Below are positions 24,646-32,292 of a stretch of DNA of 58,684 nucleotides, piece by piece. Both the position numbers and the translations under genes were made by a program. Numbering within the stretch: position 1 is the stretch's first letter; every line of letters starts with the position of its first letter. Source of the DNA: JARFUG01 sp050485365 (GTDB lineage: Bacteria; Desulfobacterota; Desulfuromonadia; Desulfuromonadales; JACZKF01); assembly GCA_050485365.1 (NCBI GenBank), contig JBJHBH010000013.1, forward strand, positions 1 through 58,684, read 5' to 3'. The notes beneath the pieces were generated by a model. It had not been told where the DNA came from and made no database searches. It saw only the letters and a program-made list of their open reading frames with translations.

Positions 24646-24675
24646 GCGATGGAAGCCCACAGTGGCTTCCATCGC
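24646..24675 (-). promoter_or_regulatory. 12-bp leader hairpin before pheS
   Basis: GCGATGGAAGCC (24646-24657) and GGCTTCCATCGC (24664-24675) form a perfect 12-bp stem with a 6-base loop, about 25 bases upstream of the pheS ATG. No T-run follows, so it is not a terminator. It may be a binding site or an mRNA structure that affects translation. Confidence 0.6.
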
Positions 24676-24698
24676 CGGAATCGTCAAATCGTCGGCAT

Positions 24699-24733
24699 AA
24701 AAAAAGAGATGAGGCAGCGGCCTCATCTCTTTT
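24699..24733 (-). terminator. Strong terminator between rplT and pheS
   Basis: On the minus strand AGAGATGAGGC-CGCT-GCCTCATCTCT forms an 11-bp stem followed by seven T residues. It should end or attenuate transcription from thrS-infC-rpmI-rplT. Confidence 0.93.
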
Positions 24734-24749
24734 GCCGGCATCGGCATCC

Positions 24750-25106
24750 TTACTGGAGCTGGGCCTTGGCCTTCTCGACGACCGCCGAAAACCCAGCAGG
24801 GTCGACGACGGCGAGCTGTGCGAGAATCTTTCGGTCAAGGCCGATCTCCGCTTTCTTCAACCCGTGCACGAGACGGCTGTAGGAGAGGCCGTTGTCGCGG
24901 GCGGCGGCGTTGATGCGGGAGATCCACAGGGCGCGGAAGTCGCGCTTCTTGACCTTGCGGTCGCGGAAAGCGTAGTTCAGTGCGCGATCGACCGCTTCGG
25001 TGGCGCTGCGAAACAGTTTGCTGCGCGCGCCCCTGTAGCCTTTGGCGAGTTTGAGAATCTTGTTTCTTCTGCGTCTCGCTTTGAATCCGCGTTTTGCTCT
25101 TGGCAT
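24750..25106 (-). CDS. rplT: 50S ribosomal protein L20
   Basis: A 118-residue assembly protein of the large subunit: it opens MPRAKRGFKARRRRNKILKL and continues with FRDRKVKKRDFRALWISRIN, characteristic of bL20. In several bacteria it represses its own operon. It follows rpmI by about 95 bases. Confidence 0.97.
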   Translation of the reverse strand: MPRAKRGFKARRRRNKILKLAKGYRGARSKLFRSATEAVDRALNYAFRDRKVKKRDFRALWISRINAAARDNGLSYSRLVHGLKKAEIGLDRKILAQLAVVDPAGFSAVVEKAKAQLQ

Positions 25107-25200
25107 GGTACTGCTCCTTCTGTCGGAAAATGGGCGGCAGGGCCGCCGCCGGATCTGAAGGGGGAGACAATGACCCCTCAGTTCACGGCAAAAACAAGTC

Positions 25201-25398
25201 TTAGATGTAGGGGATCAAGCGCGCGACGTTCTTGTGATCGGCGGCATGGACGATGGCGCCCTGCCGAAGATCGCGCTTGCGCTTTCTCGATTTGGAGGTC
25301 AGGATGTGACTGGTGAACGCCTGGTTGCGGCGAATCTTTCCGGTGCCGGTCTTGCGAAAGCGCTTGGCGGCTCCGCGGTTGGTCTTGATCTTGGGCAT
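25201..25398 (-). CDS. rpmI: 50S ribosomal protein L35
   Basis: A 65-residue basic protein, MPKIKTNRGAAKRFRKTGTG, then HILTSKSRKRKRDLR, the bL35 signature. AGGAG lies 6 bases before the ATG at 25398. Confidence 0.97.
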   Translation of the reverse strand: MPKIKTNRGAAKRFRKTGTGKIRRNQAFTSHILTSKSRKRKRDLRQGAIVHAADHKNVARLIPYI

Positions 25399-25472
25399 TA
25401 CCCGCTCCTTCCGATGAAAAGATGGTATGGCCGACGCGTTCAAGGGGCGAAGCGCCGTCGACCGAATTAGGT

Positions 25473-25988
25473 TTATTGTTTCTTGGGCGCCAGAACCATG
25501 GTCATGAAGCGGCCGAACATGCTCGGCATCGATTCGACCTGCCCGATTTCCTTGATCTCCTCGGCGACGCGCTCCATAAGCTTTCGGCCGAACTCCGGGT
25601 GGGTCACCTCGCGGCCGCGGAACATGACGGTCACTTTGACCTTGTTCCCTTCTTCGAGAAACCGCTTGGCGTTGCGGACCTTGACCTGGAAGTCGTGCTC
25701 CTCCGTCTTGGGGCGCATCTTCACTTCCTTGAGCTCGACCCTGGCCGTCTTCTTCTTGGCCTCGGCAGCACGCTTGCTCGCCTGGTACTTGTACTTGCCG
25801 TAGTCCATAATCCGGCAGACCGGGGGTACGGCATTGGGGGAGACTTCAACCAAATCCAGGCCTCGCCCTTCGGCCGCGGCGAGAGCCTCGCTCAGGCTGA
25901 GAACGCCCAGCTGATTCCCTTCGTCGTCGACGACGCGAACCTCGCGGGCGCGAATGGCACGATTGATGTTTGCTTCCGGCTTGGCTAT
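25473..25988 (-). CDS. infC: Translation initiation factor IF-3, ATA start
   Basis: About 171 residues with the N-domain INRAIRAREVRVVDDEGNQL and C-domain motifs KMRPKTEEHDFQVKVRNAKRF, FRGREVTHPEFG. The only well-placed Shine-Dalgarno, AGGAGG (25996-26001), lies exactly 7 bases upstream of ATA (25986-25988), followed by the expected AKPEANIN. The nearest in-frame GTG (26018) has no ribosome site. IF-3 discriminates against non-standard starts, and infC in other bacteria uses AUU for autoregulation; ATA here would serve that role. The thrS TAG overlaps the Shine-Dalgarno. Confidence 0.92.
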   Translation of the reverse strand: MAKPEANINRAIRAREVRVVDDEGNQLGVLSLSEALAAAEGRGLDLVEVSPNAVPPVCRIMDYGKYKYQASKRAAEAKKKTARVELKEVKMRPKTEEHDFQVKVRNAKRFLEEGNKVKVTVMFRGREVTHPEFGRKLMERVAEEIKEIGQVESMPSMFGRFMTMVLAPKKQ

Positions 25989-25999
25989 GGTAACACCTC

Positions 26000-27913
26000 C
26001 TAATGGTATTGCCGGCACTCGTCCTGAACGAATCGGACGAAGTCTGCCGGCGTCATGCTATCGAGATTGGTTCCGGAGCGGTGGCGCGGAGCGACCGTGC
26101 CGCTTTCCATCTCGCGGTCCCCGATGATGAGCATGTAGGGGATTTTGCTGATCTGGGCTTCACGGATCTTGAAGCCGAGCTTCTCGTTGCGGAAGTCCTT
26201 CTGCACTCGGACCCCCTCGGCCTGCAGCGATCGGTAGACCTGCTCGGCGTAGGCGGCCTGGTTGTCCGTCACGTTGATGACGACGGCCTGAACTGGGGAG
26301 ATCCACAGCGGGAAATTTCCGGCGAAATGTTCGATCAGCACGCCGATGAACCGCTCGATGGCGCCCAGGATGACACGGTGTACCATGACCGGGCGGTGTT
26401 TCTCGCCATCGCTCCCGACATACATGAGATCGAAACGCTCAGGCAGGGTAAAATCGCACTGGATTGTAGCACACTGCCACTTTCTGTCAAGTGCGTCCTT
26501 GAGCTTGATGTCGATCTTCGGGCCGTAGAACGCGCCGTCTCCCTCGTTGACCTCGAAGGGGAGACCGGAGTCCTTCAGAGCGCTCATCAGCGCACTGGTC
26601 GCCCTCTCCCAGTCCTCATCGCTGCCGATGGACTTTTCGGGACGGGTCGAGATCTCCATCTCGTACTCGAAGCCGAAGATGGCCATGACGTCCTGAACGA
26701 AACGCAGCACTCCCTTGATCTCACCGTCGAGCTGCTCCGGGGTGCACAGAATATGGGCGTCGTCCTGCGTGAAGCCGCGCACCCGCAGCAGACCGTGCAG
26801 CACGCCGGACTTCTCGTGGCGGTGCACCGTCCCGAGCTCGAAATAGCGCAGGGGCAGGTCGCGATAGGAGCGCATGCGGCTCTTGTAGATGAGCATGTGG
26901 GCCAGGCAGTTCATCGGCTTCACGCCATAGCTCTGCTCGTCCACCTCGGTGAAGTACATGTTCTCGCGATAGTTCTCGTAGTGTCCGGAGGTCTTCCACA
27001 GCTCGGTGCGCAGGATCTGGGGACCCATGACGATGTCGTAGCCGCGGCGCAGATGCTCTCGGCGCTCGAAATCCTCGAGCAGCGTGCGCAGCAACGCCCC
27101 CTTGGGATGCCAGATGACGAGCCCGGCCCCCGCCTCTTCGCTGAAGGAGAAGAGATCGAGCTCGCGCCCGAGTTTGCGGTGGTCGCGCTTTTTGGCCTCT
27201 TCGAGCTTGGCGAGATAAGCCTTGAGATCCTTCTTGTCAGGGAAGGCGGTGGCGTAGATACGCTGCAGCATGGCGTTTCGCTCATCGCCGCGCCAGTACG
27301 CGCCGGCGACGCTGGTGAGCTTGAACGCCTTGATGAGACCCGTCGAGGGGAGATGCGGACCGCGACACAGGTCGACGAATTCCCCCTGGCGGTAGAGGGA
27401 CACCGTCTCATTGGGAAGATCTTCGATGAGCTCGACCTTGTAGTCCTCGCCCATGGCGCGAAAGATCTCGATGGCCTTGTCGCGCTCGATCTCCTCGCGC
27501 TCGACCGGGAGGTTGGCCGCGGCGATCTCGGCCATCTTGGCCTCGATGCGATCGAAGTCCTCGGGCGAGAAGGTGTAGTCGGGGCTGTAGAAATCGTAAT
27601 AGAAGCCGTTTTCGATGGCGGGGCCGATGGTGACCTGGACCTTGGCCCCGAAGAGGCTCTTGACGGCGTGGGCCATCAGGTGGGCGGCCGAGTGGCGGTA
27701 GACCTCGAGCCCGTCGGCCGAGTCGAGGGTGACGAGGCTCAGGCGTCCGCTGCGGCTAAGGGGCCTGTTCACGTCGATGAATTCGTCATCGAGGCGCGCG
27801 GCGACCGCCTTCTTGGCGAGGCGTTCGCCGATGGAAAGAGCGACGTCGAAGGGGGTTGCGCCTTGCGGCACTTCTCGCCGGGAGCCGTCCGGAAGCTCGA
27901 TCTGCAGGGTCAT
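26000..27913 (-). CDS. thrS: Threonyl-tRNA synthetase
   Basis: A 637-residue class II synthetase. Domains: TGS (1-60, MTLQIELPDGSRREVPQG), SAD editing domain (about 65-225, HSAAHLMAHAVK), catalytic core (about 240-535) with motif 2 FELGTVHRHEKSGVLHGLLR and motif 3 HRVILGAIERFIGVL, and an anticodon-binding domain (about 540-637). The start is the ATG at 27913, matching the family; an ORF extension to 27949 is unsupported. It lies about 25 bases downstream of a terminator-like hairpin. Confidence 0.96.
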   Translation of the reverse strand: MTLQIELPDGSRREVPQGATPFDVALSIGERLAKKAVAARLDDEFIDVNRPLSRSGRLSLVTLDSADGLEVYRHSAAHLMAHAVKSLFGAKVQVTIGPAIENGFYYDFYSPDYTFSPEDFDRIEAKMAEIAAANLPVEREEIERDKAIEIFRAMGEDYKVELIEDLPNETVSLYRQGEFVDLCRGPHLPSTGLIKAFKLTSVAGAYWRGDERNAMLQRIYATAFPDKKDLKAYLAKLEEAKKRDHRKLGRELDLFSFSEEAGAGLVIWHPKGALLRTLLEDFERREHLRRGYDIVMGPQILRTELWKTSGHYENYRENMYFTEVDEQSYGVKPMNCLAHMLIYKSRMRSYRDLPLRYFELGTVHRHEKSGVLHGLLRVRGFTQDDAHILCTPEQLDGEIKGVLRFVQDVMAIFGFEYEMEISTRPEKSIGSDEDWERATSALMSALKDSGLPFEVNEGDGAFYGPKIDIKLKDALDRKWQCATIQCDFTLPERFDLMYVGSDGEKHRPVMVHRVILGAIERFIGVLIEHFAGNFPLWISPVQAVVINVTDNQAAYAEQVYRSLQAEGVRVQKDFRNEKLGFKIREAQISKIPYMLIIGDREMESGTVAPRHRSGTNLDSMTPADFVRFVQDECRQYH

Positions 27914-27933
27914 CGTGCCGTGTCTCCGCGAAT

Positions 27934-27959
27934 GAAAAGAGGCATCCAAGGATGCCTCT
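27934..27959 (-). terminator. Hairpin between tRNA-Val and thrS
   Basis: On the minus strand AGAGGCATCC and GGATGCCTCT form a 10-bp stem (tight loop) followed by TTTTC. It ends tRNA-Val, but the short T-run may allow read-through into thrS, for which no separate promoter was found. Confidence 0.75.
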
Positions 27960-27986
27960 CGTCGTCTGTTCGGTTGTCGGTCTAAA

Positions 27987-28061
<75 letters not shown>

Positions 28062-28082
28062 ACAACCGTTAACGGGGACAAC

Positions 28083-28111
28083 TTTTAACAAAATAAGCGA
28101 AGGACTGTCAA
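28083..28111 (-). promoter_or_regulatory. Promoter of tRNA-Val and probably the thrS operon
   Basis: On the minus strand TTGACA (28106-28111), 17-base spacer, TTAAAA (28083-28088). The -35 is consensus and the -10 weaker. The tRNA begins about 21 bases later. Confidence 0.65.
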
Positions 28112-28160
28112 GCAACTTTTATGAGGGGATCGAATTTTTATGAGAATGCCCGAAAAGGCC

Positions 28161-28673
28161 TCAAACCTCCCCTTCCGCCCCCCGGCGCTCAAAGCTCAAA
28201 AGCCACTCCTTGGTCACGATCCCTTCTCCGCCGGAATACCCCGTCAGCTTACCGTTCGCCCCCACAACCCTGTGGCAGGGAACGACGATCAGAAAGGGAT
28301 TGAGCGCCATCGCCCGTCCGACGGCCCTGGCCGCGCCGGGACGGCCGAGCCGCGCCGCGAGCTCTCCGTAGGTGACGCAGCGACCGTACGGAACGTCCAT
28401 CAAACGCTTCAGGACGGCAGCGGCAAAGGGAGACAGAAGCGTGAAGTCGAGGCGAAGAGAGAAGACCTTGCGCTCCCCCGCGAAATATTGCCGGAGTTGC
28501 GCGATCGCCTCGGCCGCCTCCCCTTCTTCGAGGTTCGATGGGCTCGGAGCCGTGTCGGGAGCGTCGTCAAAGGCGATCTCCCGAATCCCTTGCGTGGTGG
28601 CGACGACACGCAGCACTCCGATGGGGGAGCGCCAGGTGCAGACGGCAGGATCTGCCGGACGGTTCGTCTTCAT
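28161..28673 (-). CDS. ogt: Methylated-DNA-protein cysteine methyltransferase
   Basis: A 170-residue suicide repair enzyme that removes O6-alkylguanine lesions. The acceptor cysteine is in IVVPCHRVVGANGKLTGYSGG; the DNA-binding helix is YGRCVTYGELAARLGRPGAAR with the Arg finger. The N-terminal domain is short and Ogt-like. Its start overlaps the murJ stop, so it is coupled to murJ. Confidence 0.93.
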   Translation of the reverse strand: MKTNRPADPAVCTWRSPIGVLRVVATTQGIREIAFDDAPDTAPSPSNLEEGEAAEAIAQLRQYFAGERKVFSLRLDFTLLSPFAAAVLKRLMDVPYGRCVTYGELAARLGRPGAARAVGRAMALNPFLIVVPCHRVVGANGKLTGYSGGEGIVTKEWLLSFERRGAEGEV

Positions 28674-30244
28674 TGTGATCTCCGAAGGAGTTTGCGTCGA
28701 AAAAGGTCTCTGGCCGCCGCCGCCTCAGGCACGCGCAGGGCAAGGGCCGCGACTCCATAGACGAGCGCCCCCAGGGCGACGGCGCTGGAGAGGGTCGCAG
28801 CCTTGACGAGGTGATGACCCACGCTCTCCCAGGGGGCGAAGCGAAGAATCTGCCAGACCACCGCGGCCATGAGGGCGGTGCACGGAACCAGCTTCAAAAC
28901 GGTGCGCCCAAGGGGGGTCAATCCCAGCGGCCCCATCCGGCGCCGCAGCAGCCAGAGGAGGGCGAGGGCATTGAATACCGACGAGAGGGTCAGCGCCAAA
29001 GCAAGCCCTACATGCTGCAGCGGAAACATCAACAGGAGCCCGAGCCCGGCGTTGACGAGCAGAGTCCAGAAAGAGATCACCACCGGGGTACGGGTGTTCT
29101 TCATGGCGTAGAACATCGGAACGATGATGCGGCTGAGCCCGACAAAGACGAGCCCCGGAGCGAAAAGCGCCAGCGCCAAGGCGGTCTGTCGCACATCGTG
29201 ATAGCTGAAGGCGCCCCCCATGAAAAAGAGGCTGAAGATCGCTTCTGCGCACAGGATGAGCCCCGCCGAGGCCGGCAGAGTCACGATCAGAATCAGCCCG
29301 AGGGCGTAGCGCAGCGAATCCTTCATCCCCTCCACGTCCGAAGCGGCCGCCTGGCGGCTCATGGCCGGCAGAGCCGCCTGTGCCAGCGAGACGACGAAGA
29401 TCCCTTGGGGAAACTCGAACAGACGCTGCCCGTAATAGAGGTACGAGACGCTCCCCTCGGGGAGAAACGACGCGAGGAGGCGCGAAACGACCACATTGAT
29501 CTGGTAGATGGCGACGCCGGCGATCCCAGGGAGCATCAGCTTCGCCATCCTCACCACGGTGGGATGGCGGAAGTCGAAGTCGAAGCGCAGGCGTATCCCC
29601 TTTGCCCGCAACGCCGGATATTGCAGCAGCAGTTGCAGAACGCCCCCCAGAAGAACTCCGAGTGCCAAAGCGGTGATCGGTTCATCGAACCAGGAGCGCA
29701 TCGTCCAGGCGCAGAAGATCATCGAGAGATTGAGCAGCAGAGGCGAGAGCGCAGGAAGGAAATAGTGCCCGAAGACGTTCAGCATACCGGTCAGCAGTGC
29801 GAGGATGCTGACGAAGAAGATATACGGGAACATGATGCGGTTGAGCGCATCGGTCAGGGCGAGCTTTCCCTCGACGGAGGCGAAGCCCGAACCGATGAGC
29901 CTTACCACGAGCGGTGAGGCGATGATGCCGACGATGACAACGACCGCCACCACTACGATCAGCAGCGTAAGGGCGATGCGCGCCACGCGCATCGCCTCCT
30001 CTCGGCCCTGACGATGATAGGTGTCTGCGAAGGTAGGGACGAATGCCGCTGTCAGAGATCCTTCGGCGAAAAAGCGCCTCAGCAGGTTGGGGATGGTGAA
30101 CGCCATGAAAAAGGCGTCCGAGGCGAACCCGGCACCGAATAGGGCGGCGACCACCATGTCGCGAATCAGGCCGGCGATGCGGCTGATCGACGTGGCGAGC
30201 CCCATGATTCCGGTTGCGCGCGTGATCTCTTTTTTCTCGGACAT
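28670..30244 (-). CDS. murJ: Lipid II flippase MurJ (MviN)
   Basis: About 524 residues with 14 predicted helices, essential for moving lipid II across the inner membrane. It shows N-terminal ATGIMGLATSISRIAGLIRD, FGAGFASDAFFMAFTIPNLLRR and FAEGSLTAAFVPTFADTY, diagnostic MVF-family text with the conserved Arg/Asp pairs in the cavity. The start is placed at 30244 (MSEKKEITRATG). No terminator was seen before it. Confidence 0.95.
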   Translation of the reverse strand: MSEKKEITRATGIMGLATSISRIAGLIRDMVVAALFGAGFASDAFFMAFTIPNLLRRFFAEGSLTAAFVPTFADTYHRQGREEAMRVARIALTLLIVVVAVVVIVGIIASPLVVRLIGSGFASVEGKLALTDALNRIMFPYIFFVSILALLTGMLNVFGHYFLPALSPLLLNLSMIFCAWTMRSWFDEPITALALGVLLGGVLQLLLQYPALRAKGIRLRFDFDFRHPTVVRMAKLMLPGIAGVAIYQINVVVSRLLASFLPEGSVSYLYYGQRLFEFPQGIFVVSLAQAALPAMSRQAAASDVEGMKDSLRYALGLILIVTLPASAGLILCAEAIFSLFFMGGAFSYHDVRQTALALALFAPGLVFVGLSRIIVPMFYAMKNTRTPVVISFWTLLVNAGLGLLLMFPLQHVGLALALTLSSVFNALALLWLLRRRMGPLGLTPLGRTVLKLVPCTALMAAVVWQILRFAPWESVGHHLVKAATLSSAVALGALVYGVAALALRVPEAAAARDLFRRKLLRRSQ

Positions 30245-30384
30245 GTCACCTGAGGGGTCGATGGGCCCGTGTCGAGGCAAAGGAATTAAGGAAAAAGCGT
30301 ATTATTTTCGCTTAACTCATTTTGTCCCTGGGCTAAATATTTGATATATCAGTAAATAACATAGACGGTTTGAAAAATTTTATC

Positions 30385-30413
30385 TTGACTGCCAAAGATG
30401 AGCGTGCTATAAA
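30385..30413 (+). promoter_or_regulatory. Promoter of rpsT
   Basis: TTGACT (30385-30390), 17-base spacer, TATAAA (30408-30413). An AT-rich stretch immediately upstream (30300-30384) includes the palindrome TGATATATCA (30342-30351). Start of rpsT lies about 50 bases downstream. Confidence 0.88.
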
Positions 30414-30465
30414 GTTGGCGTTTTCAACATTTTAATCTTGAAACCCCACCATGGAGGATAAGACA

Positions 30466-30729
30466 TTGGCCAACCACAAATCTGCCATCAAGAGAAACAA
30501 GCAGAACGCCGTGCGCAACGCCCGCAACACCCACATCCGCTCCACCATGCGCACCTTCGTCAAGCAGGTCCGCGAGGCGGTGGCGACCGGTGACTCCACC
30601 GCGGCGCAGGATGCGCTCCAGCGTGCCATCCCCTTCATCGACAAGGCTGCGACCAAAGGGGTCATCCACAAGGCGACGGCCAGCCGCAAGATCTCCAGGC
30701 TGAGCAAGCTCGTCGGCTCGCTGCAGTAA
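30466..30729 (+). CDS. rpsT: 30S ribosomal protein S20, TTG start
   Basis: An 87-residue primary-binding protein of the small subunit, (M)ANHKSAIKRNKQNAVRNARN. GGAGG (30453-30457) is 8 bases upstream of TTG (30466), followed by the expected ANHKSA. A longer frame from the ATG at 30451 would put the Shine-Dalgarno inside the coding region. A TTG start is also known for rpsT in E. coli, where S20 regulates its own translation. It is a single-gene unit with promoter and terminator. Confidence 0.95.
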   Translation: MANHKSAIKRNKQNAVRNARNTHIRSTMRTFVKQVREAVATGDSTAAQDALQRAIPFIDKAATKGVIHKATASRKISRLSKLVGSLQ

Positions 30730-30746
30730 CGGCGCAGACAACGCGT

Positions 30747-30779
30747 AAATAAAGGGGCTTCATGCCCCTTTATTTTTTT
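30747..30779 (+). terminator. Bidirectional terminator between rpsT and holA
   Basis: AAATAAAGGGGC and GCCCCTTTATTT form a long stem with a 5-base loop, followed by a seven-T run on the plus strand. The A-run before the stem makes it usable for the convergent holA as well; it overlaps the 3' end of holA. Confidence 0.92.
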
Positions 30780-31780
30780 GGAGCGCCCCTGTGCGCGCAG
30801 ATATCGAGGACGAGCCCTTCGAGCAGCGCCGCAGGGTGTGCGCCGCTCGACTTCAGTGCAAGGTCGACGGCAAGGAAGCGCTCGAAAAGAGCGCGATACT
30901 CACCTGCCGAAAACCCACGGGACTGCTCGATCAGTGCGCCGACGAAATAGGGATTGATCTCGACCCTGCATGCGATATCCCCCCTCCCCGCTTTCTCCTC
31001 CAGAAGCTGCCTCGTTTTCCACAGATGCCGGAAGTGCCGCACCATCATGGTGAGGATCAGCAAAGGCGGCTCACCCTCGTCGAGGAGCCGACCGAGAACC
31101 GCCATCGCCTCATTGCGCTTTTTGTTCCCCAGGGCATCGGTCAGATTGAAGATGCTGTCGACCCGCGTCGCGCACACGACCGCGTCGACGTCGGCGACAT
31201 CGACGAGCCGTTTCTCACCAAGAAAGCTGAAGAGCTTCGTCAGCTCGGCCTCGATCTGCTGCAGGTCGTTTCCGAGGCGCCGGCAAAATAGGGCCATGGC
31301 GTCTTCAGTGAACGATCGCCCCTCGGCCCGGGCCCTCTCCTTGATGAAGCCGGGGATCTGGTGATCCTTGTAGCGCTTGAACTCGACGACGGCCCCGCCT
31401 TTTTTGAACTCCTGGTAGAACTTTCGCCGGGCGTCGATCTTTTCGGCGCACACCAGCAGCACCGTCTCGGGGGCGGGGTCGCGCAGATAGCCCAACAGCC
31501 CTTCGAGCTCGGCGGCGGGCGCTTCGTGGGCATCCTGCAAAAAGACGAGTCTTCGGGGGCTGAAGACGGGTAAGGTGGAGGCGGCGTCGAGGATCGCCGT
31601 GGCCTGGATATCCTTGGCGCGAAAGCGCTGCCAGTTGAAGTCGCGACTTTCGGGGGGGACGGCCAGATCGCAGACGCGCCGGACGGCCCGCTCGATCAGA
31701 TAGCCCTCCTCTCCGTAAAGCAGAATCAACGGGGGGAGAGGTCCCTGTTCCAGAATCTTGTCGAACTCGGCCGCTGTCAT
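30770..31780 (-). CDS. holA: DNA polymerase III delta subunit (clamp loader)
   Basis: A 336-residue subunit that opens the sliding clamp. It opens with MTAAEFDKILEQGPLPPLIL, then LLYGEEGYLIERAV, the HolA N-terminus, and has a C-terminal helical collar domain (VFDLTDALGNKK-like: IFNLTDALGNKKRNEAM). It is in the usual leuS-lptE-holA-rpsT neighbourhood. Confidence 0.93.
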   Translation of the reverse strand: MTAAEFDKILEQGPLPPLILLYGEEGYLIERAVRRVCDLAVPPESRDFNWQRFRAKDIQATAILDAASTLPVFSPRRLVFLQDAHEAPAAELEGLLGYLRDPAPETVLLVCAEKIDARRKFYQEFKKGGAVVEFKRYKDHQIPGFIKERARAEGRSFTEDAMALFCRRLGNDLQQIEAELTKLFSFLGEKRLVDVADVDAVVCATRVDSIFNLTDALGNKKRNEAMAVLGRLLDEGEPPLLILTMMVRHFRHLWKTRQLLEEKAGRGDIACRVEINPYFVGALIEQSRGFSAGEYRALFERFLAVDLALKSSGAHPAALLEGLVLDICAHRGAPKK

Positions 31781-31788
31781 GGGAGGGA

Positions 31789-32292
31789 TCAGAAGTTCTC
31801 GACGATACGGAAGTAGAGCTCATCGGCGAGCCGCTCAGCGCTCACCCGGACGGCGGCTCTCTCGTTGTCTTCCTGCCGCCCCTTGTCGAGGCTCGACGGA
31901 AAGGCCTCCGACCACGACAGGGTCCCTCTCCAGAGGACCTTTCCGCCGGGGCGCCGCACCGTCGCGTCGACTGTGACGGTGGAGCGGTATTCGAGGATTC
32001 TGTCTCCGGCGCCGTAGGCGATGGGGACGGACGAATACCCCGTCACCGTCCCCGACAGCAGCGCGTCGGCCCGATCGGGTGTAGCGACCATCGACAGAGC
32101 GCGGCCCCTGGAGAAGCGGTCGGTGGCGGCGTCGGTGATCTCGTGCTCGAGAAAGGGGCGAAAGGTGGCGTTGGCGAAGGTCCCCACGAAAATCGTCTGC
32201 ACATCGGGGGGGAGGCGGCTCTGGCGCCCCTGGACGCCGTAGCCGCACCCGGCCGTGAGAAGGACGAGGACAAGAACGAGGGCGGCGCGCAT
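31789..32292 (-). CDS. lptE: LPS-assembly lipoprotein LptE
   Basis: About 167 residues. Lipoprotein signal LVLVLVLLTAGCGYGVQGR with lipobox LTAGC. The mature part contains TIFVGTFANATFRPFLEHEI and LSGTVTGYSS, typical of LptE, which plugs the LptD barrel in LPS export. ATG at 32292 overlaps the leuS stop (TGATG). Between leuS and holA, as expected. Confidence 0.9.
   Translation of the reverse strand: MRAALVLVLVLLTAGCGYGVQGRQSRLPPDVQTIFVGTFANATFRPFLEHEITDAATDRFSRGRALSMVATPDRADALLSGTVTGYSSVPIAYGAGDRILEYRSTVTVDATVRRPGGKVLWRGTLSWSEAFPSSLDKGRQEDNERAAVRVSAERLADELYFRIVENF

Noticed and set aside
24621..24660. T-box-like GGGTGGAACC just before pheS
   Set aside because: Only the short consensus piece is present; no specifier loop or following terminator.
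24590..24665. Possible 22-residue leader peptide overlapping the pheS start
   Set aside because: Contains only two Phe codons, no Shine-Dalgarno and overlaps the 12-bp hairpin; not a credible attenuator peptide.
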